Source of the DNA: Chionoecetes opilio
Taxonomy: Eukaryota > Arthropoda > Malacostraca > Decapoda > Majidae
Length of the DNA stretch: 64,000 nt
Direction: 5' to 3'
NCBI GenBank assembly: GCA_016584305.1
Contig: JACEEZ010023664.1
Span: 663,083 to 727,082, forward strand
How positions within the stretch are numbered: position 1 is the first letter of the stretch; every line of letters starts with the position of its first letter. Below, in pieces: positions 58,719 through 64,000 of this stretch. The notes beneath the pieces were generated by a model. It had not been told where the DNA came from. It saw only the letters and a list, made by a program, of their open reading frames with translations, and made no database searches. The position numbers were made by a program, and so were the translations under genes.

Positions 58719-59562
58719 TTTACACATAAAAGGAATACATTTTTCAAATTCTGTACATTGATTTACAGATAATAAATTTTCCTCTCTGAAAATACACCAG
58801 CGGCACTATGGAGGGCCTCGGGAGGCAAAGTTGCCGCTGGTGGCCGCCGTTCGCCGCTCTAATGCCTACGTAGGCCCGCCGGTGGTGGTTAGCTGGGATG
58901 TATATTACTGAGTTAATATATATAATATGAAATGAATATTTCCCATTTACAAATACGTACCAGCGGGCCTCCGGAGGATTGACGTCAAGTTGCCGCTGCT
59001 TGTCACTACTGATGTAATACTACATCAAGATAATCATATAACTGTTGTTTCAAAATGTTTACACATTCAATTCTTCAAATTCTGTACATTAATTTTCAAC
59101 ATAGTACATTTTCCTCTCTGAAAATACACCAGCGGCACTATGGAGGGCCTCGGGAGGCAAAGTTGCCGCTGGTGGCCGCCGTTCGCCGCTCTAATGCCTA
59201 CGTAGGCCCGCCGGTGGTGGTTAGCTGGGATGTATATTACTGAGTTAATATTATATAATATGAAATGATATTTCCCATTTACAAATACGTACCAGCGGGC
59301 CTCCGTGAGGATTGACGTCAAGTTGCCGCTGCTTGTCACTACTGATGTAATACTACATCAAGATAATCATATAACTGTTGTTTCAAAATGTTTACACATT
59401 CAATTCTTCAAATTCTGTACATTAATTTTCAACGTAGTACATTTTCCCGTCTGAAAATACACCAGCGGGCCTTCGGAGGGCTGACGGAGGTAAATTTGCC
59501 GCCGGCGGCCGCCGTTCGCGGCTCTACAGCCTACGTAGGCCCGCTGGTGATGGTTAGCTGGG
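58719..59562. repeat. 333-bp tandem repeat at the right end of the 14.2-kb insertion
   Basis: Units end at 58897, 59229 and 59562, each in GTTAGCTGGG. Two are full (332-333 bp) and the first is partial. Each unit has CACCAGCGGC...GCCGCTGGTG inverted stretches and CTACGTAGGCCCGC. The last unit has diverged in the GC-rich part, the first two are almost identical there. Confidence 0.9.
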
Positions 59563-59564
59563 TA

Positions 59565-60636
59565 TGGACTGCGCTATCAAGGTATGTAAAACTTTCCAAG
59601 ATCTCAATGTCCTCACCACACATATGAACAGACTGTACGTACTGTTTCATCTAGTAAGCCTCCAAACACCTGGAACTTGGTCTTGAGCCAGGAGACCTCA
59701 AGTCCCAAAGGCTTTGCCTCCTAGTGCAGTGCCTCGAGAGCCATCACCAGGACCTCCAGCGACTCAGCAAAGATTACTGCATCATCGGCAAAAACAAGAT
59801 TAGTGATATTGGTGTTGCCGAGGGATGCTCCACAATCACTTTGATTTACAACTTTGCCCAATACCCAGTCCATACAAGTGTTGAAAAGTGATGGGGCAAG
59901 GACGCACGTACCCTTGCCTCACTCCTGTATTCACAGGAAAGAAGCTGGATACACCTCCCCCACACTTCACAGCACTCTCAGTCCCAGAGTACAGACCAGT
60001 CATCAAACCAATAGTCCTTGCAGAAATCCTGCGAAGTCGTAGAAGATCCCAGAGTGACTCACGATGCACCGAGTCAAACGCCTTCTTGAGATCAACATAG
60101 GCTGCAAGCATCCCCTGTCGAAACTCACTTCGGCATTCCACCAGGACACGAAGCGCTAGGATACGGTCCATTGTTGACTTACCAGGCGTGAACCCAGACT
60201 GCTGAAGTCTCTGATGCTTCAGCAGATGACTGCGGATCCGTGTCAGCAATAGATGGGCAAGCACCTTGCCTGGCACGTGAGCAGTGTAATGCCGCGGTAG
60301 TTTTGGGAGGCGGTAGCAGAGTGGTTAGCGTCAACGGGTGGCGTTCTCGAAGACCCGAGTTGGAACCCGAGTGAGACCCATAAATCCACTTCAAATATTT
60401 CTGCACCGTCGAGACTAACAACACCCACATGCCCTGCCCATTAACTCTACCTTCGATTGCGAGTGCATCGGAGGACACAGAGGGGCGGCATGAGCCTCTA
60501 ATCACATGCAGGCGTCACTACAAAAATCCTGCCTGCGCCACCACGGGCGAGGGCCAACCATCACAGCCCTCAAGTGAGCCTCCAGGGCCTACCATCCCAC
60601 CTAAGGGTCACTGCCTACAGGCGCTATAGGCCAAGA

Positions 60637-60676
<40 letters not shown>

Positions 60677-61905
60677 TTGCAGTCCTGACGGTCCCCTTTC
60701 CCTTTCCAGATAGGGACGACCAGCCCCCTTTTCCAGTCAGGAGGAATGGTACCTGATTGCCACACGGCAGTCAGGACAGTATGCAACCCGCGAATCATGG
60801 CCTCACCCCTAGCTTCGAGGAGCTCCGCACTGATATTACAGACACCAGCTGCCTTTCCACCCCTCAACTTTGCTACAGCCTCTCTGACTTGGTCAAGAGA
60901 GGGTGCGGTTTCGTCAATGGGAGGATCGGCATCCACTGCCCGTAATCCAGTGGTGTGAAGCTGCTCAATTGGAGGGTCCACCGTGAACAACTGCCCAAAG
61001 TACTCAGCCCAACGAGCCATCTGCCCATCCATGTCCGACACGAGGCGCCCATCTGCTGCTCGAATAGCACTCGCCCGAGATGGAGAGTTGGAACAGAGCT
61101 TCTTCGAGGCTCGGTAGGCGGGTCGGAGGTCATTAGCGTTCAAATGGCCCTCGACATCCTCAGCGAGACTCCTGATATACCTCTCCTTGTCTCTCCCCAG
61201 GAGGGTTCTAGTCCTGCGTGACAAAGCCCTGTGCTGGTCCTGGTTCCCAGCAAGCCTGGCAGCGCGACTCTCCTCGATTTTCTCCAGCGTCTCCGTCGAG
61301 ACAAAACCACGCCTTGACCTCGGGCGCTCCCCAATACACTCCTTGGCAGCCTGGAGAATTTCACGTTTGAAGGTATCCCACAGTTCTACAGGGTCCTCAA
61401 GGGCACCGATTTGAGGGCATCAAACCGATTTGAGACTGCCACTGCATACTCATGGGCACATGTCAAGTCCTTTAGCTTATCAAGATGAAACACAGTATGG
61501 TTACCTCTTGAGATTCTTCTGGATTTGACATGAAGCTTATGACCGCGCCTTAAGTGTAGCAACAACAAGTCTGTGATCAGTTGCAAAGAACTCAGCACTC
61601 CGGTAAACCCTGCACTTCTGGAGGATCCTCAAACGAGTACTAACGAGGATGTGGTCGATCTCCTTAACTACCCCTCCGGCATTACTATACCATGTCCAGC
61701 TGTGCAGCTCTGATCACTGATACCAAGTACATGCAATTATCAACCTTCTGGACCTCGCAAAATTCAGAAGCAGAGAACTGTTAATGTTTCTGGTACCGGT
61801 CCCTGCCGGAGTGCCAGTAGTAGCATTGAAGTCGCCCAAGACAATGAGTGTGTCCCGAGGAAGACACTGGTCTAATTCTCGCCCATGGATACTGGATAGG
61901 GCTAT
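59565..61905 (-). pseudogene. LINE beta, endonuclease tail and reverse transcriptase
   Basis: The minus strand opens in the endonuclease (LGDFNATTG near 61830; ATDHRLVVATL near 61560). It continues through the linker (ERYIRSLAEDVEGHLNA, AAGVCNISAELLEARGE, GLVVPIWKGKGDRQDC), the RT fingers/palm (YRGITLL, SGFTPGKSTMDRILALRVL, AYVDLKKAFDSVHRESL) and FADDAVIFAESL near 59780, and breaks at the 14.2-kb insertion after YLDSAVH. A SINE B (60303-60675) cuts it between the C-N and Y-R-G codons, and single-base shifts occur near 60275 and 59930. It is 5' truncated at about 61905. Confidence 0.88.
60305..60674 (+). mobile_element. SINE B copy 3 inside LINE beta
   Basis: It is full length: GGTAGCAGAGTGGTTAGCG head, a body with TACCTTCGATTGCGAGTGCA and CCTCCAGGGCCTACCATCCC, and a 35-base A run (60640-60674). 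The LINE frame resumes on both sides. Compared with other copies it has lost the good B box (GAGTTGGAACCC). Confidence 0.92.
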
Positions 61906-62578
61906 AAATTTAGATAAAAAAAAAAATTACCTCACCATTTCGAAATTTGGGAGGCCTTCAAAATTTGTATAATGTTAGCAAACAGTATGTATAATAAATA
62001 TAACTCAATGTCAACATGTATTGGATAATTATATACATATTGAGGTAAAAAAAATAAAAACATAAAACAAATTCCATCTAGCTTCTATTAAAAAAACTTA
62101 TGATAACATATTTATACATTATTTTTTTAAATATATACTTGTTTATTTCAAATTTAATATCAAATATGAAAAATTGATACAGTAAAGAAAACATAAAACA
62201 TTACAATTAAAATAACTGTTACCCCTACCGTTGATAACAGTAAAGTCGCCACCTGCAGTCATGTCGCCAGGCGCCATACATTACGAATTATAGCATTACT
62301 ACTGATTTTTATGTGCCCCTGAAGATGATACACAGTAGTTTATATCATGACTGTATAATCTACTCTGTTTCAGCGTTGTTTTATGCTTTGTATCTGCAAG
62401 TATATACGGTTTCAAATTTCCCTACTCGTTTTTTTTTTGGGCGACGACGACAGCGGTAGGACACTCAGTAAATAAACACTAGATGGCGACTTTATTGTTG
62501 GTAGCCACTTTGTAGATATTTTTGTAATTTGTTCATTTATAGCCATATACTATGACACAGATGAAGACACAAAATGAC
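61906..62578. other. AT-rich, no gene
   Basis: No frames or motifs are supported. The segment GCCATACATTACGAATTATAG (62271) is shared with 24280-24300 inside family 2 copy 2. Confidence 0.35.
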
Positions 62579-62655
62579 ACAGACTCTCCAGAAAGCCCCT
62601 TCTAACTTTCCTGAAATCATGAATGTATAAATGTAGTATACATAAGTATTAACGC
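62579..62655. repeat. Third copy of a dispersed segment
   Basis: CAGACTCTCCAGAAAGCCCC and TTTCCTGAAATCATGAATGT match 15228-15300 and 15430-15500. Confidence 0.75.
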
Positions 62656-63139
62656 CACCACACGTCTGTAAACAGAAAAAAAAGTTGTCCTGGCGACTTT
62701 ACTGTTATCTACAGTAAAAACATACAATTTTCTAGAAAAGATATATCTCAAGAAAACGTTGTAAGGTAAACAAAAGTATTATTACATTATAACTACAATT
62801 TCGAGAACAAGGTGTACACTCATACTGATGAATGACGTACACTACAGGCCTCTTCCATTTGCGACATTTCAAGAACCAGTTCTTTAGTACTGGTACTAAA
62901 GAACTTGGTTTAGTACTTATAACATTTAGTGAATGAGTGAAGCTGTAAGACATTAAAAATTAGATTGAGAATGATGTGCACTTCTGTTTAAAACAGCTAA
63001 TGTCTTTAAATGCTATACAATCTATTGTAAAATTATTGAAATTTTAGACATTACAATGGACAGAGTACTAGGAAATAGACGTCCACACTAAAGATGTGGA
63101 ACGTGTCCAAGCTCGCACAGGCTAAAGTCAACTTTTTAA

Positions 63140-63225
63140 GTTTTAAGATTACATAAGATTACATAAGATTACTTAAGATTACTTAAGATTACTTAAGATT
63201 ACTTAAGATTACTTAAAAACAAGAA
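63140..63225. repeat. 10-bp tandem repeat ACTTAAGATT
   Basis: Seven or eight units; the first ones read ACATAAGATT. Confidence 0.95.
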
Positions 63226-63245
63226 CAACAAAGTGACATTTACAA

Positions 63246-63565
63246 GTCAATATGCACTCTAGACCTTGCCCCATTCGTGGAGTAAACATTTTACAAGCCT
63301 ATATGCATTCTAGACCTTGCCCCCATTCGTGGAGTAAACATTTTACAAGCCTATATGCACTCTAGACCTTGCCCCCATTCGTGGAGTAAACATTTTACAA
63401 GCCTATATGCATTCTAGACCTTGCCCCCATTCGTGGAGTAAACATTTTACAAGCCTATATGCACTCTAGACCTTGCCCCCATTCGTGGAGTAAACATTTT
63501 ACAAGCCAATATGCACTCTAGACCTTACCCCCATTCGTGGAGTAAACATTTTACAAGCCTATATG
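63246..63565. repeat. 52-bp tandem repeat
   Basis: About six units with ATGCACTCTAGACCTTGCCC and ATTCGTGGAGTAAACATTTT, almost identical. A single related unit is at 24400-24430. Confidence 0.95.
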
Positions 63566-63619
63566 ACAGATTCACCAATCTATTTAGTACCAAAGATTGA
63601 ATTCGGCTGAAATAGGTGT

Positions 63620-63720
63620 CCAAGCTCGCTTCGCTTGCTTGTTCTAGTTATCTAGTTATAGAAGGTAGGTGTTCTAGTTGTTCTAGTTATTGTCCAAGCG
63701 AGCGAAGCGAGCTTGGACAA
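63620..63720. repeat. Inverted repeat with CGCTTCGCTTGCTTG arms
   Basis: TCCAAGCTCGCTTCGCTTGC (63620) and GCGAGCGAAGCGAGCTTGGA (63696) are inverted around a CTAGTTATCTAGTT loop. Confidence 0.85.
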
Positions 63721-63742
63721 AAACTAGAAATATGCAACTTAA

Positions 63743-64000
63743 CCCTAGAACTGTAACGTGGGGTCCGGGCGGACCCACACGGTGTGTACTTTTTAGATAT
63801 TCGCAGTTTGTTTTTAAAATAGTGGGAGGAATTGAGTAGTGGGTCTCCCTCAAGTCAGTGGACACTCATTGACAAGGCTAAATGCAAGAATGCTCGTCAA
63901 ATCCCGGCAGGTGGAGATTCCCGACCGTCGTATCTCCACCTGCCGGGATAGTCAAGAAATGCCCGTCCAGTGGAGATTTGTGCAGTCGTACCAACACAAG
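63743..64000. mobile_element. piggyBac-like element, left terminus (continues beyond window)
   Basis: TTAA at 63739-63742 is followed by CCCTAGAACTGTAACGTGGG and GTCCGGGCGGACCCA. The TTAA target and CCCTAGA start are hallmarks of piggyBac-type termini. A subterminal hairpin lies at 63903-63949 (17-bp arms TCCCGGCAGGTGGAGAT, 13-base loop). The transposase and other end would be outside the window. Confidence 0.75.

Larger units (their letters stand above)
45346..59562. mobile_element. 14.2-kb TA-flanked insertion in LINE beta
   Basis: It begins CCCAGCAAAC and ends GTTAGCTGGG, an inverted repeat of about 10 bp (CCCAGCWAAC). TA lies at 45344-45345 and 59563-59564. Removing it with one TA restores an unbroken LINE frame (YLDSAVH to NDGGS), so it arrived as one unit or grew from one. 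Subterminal GC-rich palindromes (GGGCCTACGGAGGCCC type) are on both ends. No transposase of its own was recognised. The contents are listed separately. It could be one giant transposon or a small CCCAGC-ended MITE that swelled by internal insertions and duplications. Confidence 0.75.

Noticed and set aside
45346..59562. Polinton/Maverick or integrated large DNA virus
   Set aside because: No polymerase B, retroviral-type integrase, packaging ATPase or capsid frames were found; the duplication is TA and not 6 bp.
63246..63565. Regular repeats resembling a CRISPR array
   Set aside because: Units are contiguous 52-bp tandem repeats with no variable spacers, in a eukaryotic context.

Overview
The window looks like repeat-dense DNA from an arthropod, most likely a decapod crustacean. 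The basis is degenerate CCTAA/TTAGG-type tracts, very long AG, TA, AAT and CA microsatellites, arthropod-type transposon families, and LINE C-terminal sequences of a kind I associate with decapods. The taxon is an inference and no species can be named. There is no operon or compact gene organisation. The only convincing host-type gene is a nine-finger C2H2 zinc-finger gene on the minus strand (36950-37944) with an AATAAA signal behind its stop codon. One short candidate exon lies at 51082-51243. Almost everything else is transposons inserted into transposons.

Layout, left half. 1-405 is the end of a TIR element carrying 152-bp repeats. 445-2779 (minus) is a multicopy protein gene split by a TA-flanked element. 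3894-22400 (minus) is a dispersed LINE (alpha). It appears to be split by a hAT-type MITE (4318-4662), a BEL/Pao LTR element (4889-9493, itself holding a tRNA-derived SINE) and a second, decayed BEL/Pao element (10368-22168). The stretch from about 11.6 to 21 kb is unusually noisy and may be poorly polished sequence. 23.1-36 kb holds further TA-flanked Tigger/pogo-like elements nested in each other, a 569-bp near-perfect hairpin inside a SINE, a MULE transposase fragment, and a nearly intact DD37D mariner-type transposon (34676-35979).

Layout, right half. The zinc-finger gene is followed by minisatellites. Next comes a SINE split by a 3.1-kb TIR element with a TAA target duplication (39277-42405), whose core is an array of inverted modules, and then about 600 bp of AG microsatellite. 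44745-61905 (minus) is a second LINE (beta). Its reading frame is broken at a single TA by a 14.2-kb insertion (45346-59562) that starts CCCAGC and ends GCTGGG. That insertion contains duplicated ends, a hairpin MITE, a 2.7-kb TIR element with a ruined transposase, a minisatellite, a GC-rich repeat block and a terminal 333-bp tandem repeat. A piggyBac-like terminus at a TTAA site starts at 63743 and runs off the window.

Most insertions could be sized exactly because the interrupted reading frame or repeat resumes cleanly after one copy of the target duplication is removed. The most unusual items are the 14.2-kb TA-flanked insertion, the TIR elements whose cargo is LINE-derived coding sequence (in one family amplified in tandem), the 569-bp hairpin and the inverted-module array. 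All of this comes from reading the sequence by eye. No alignment or database search was run.
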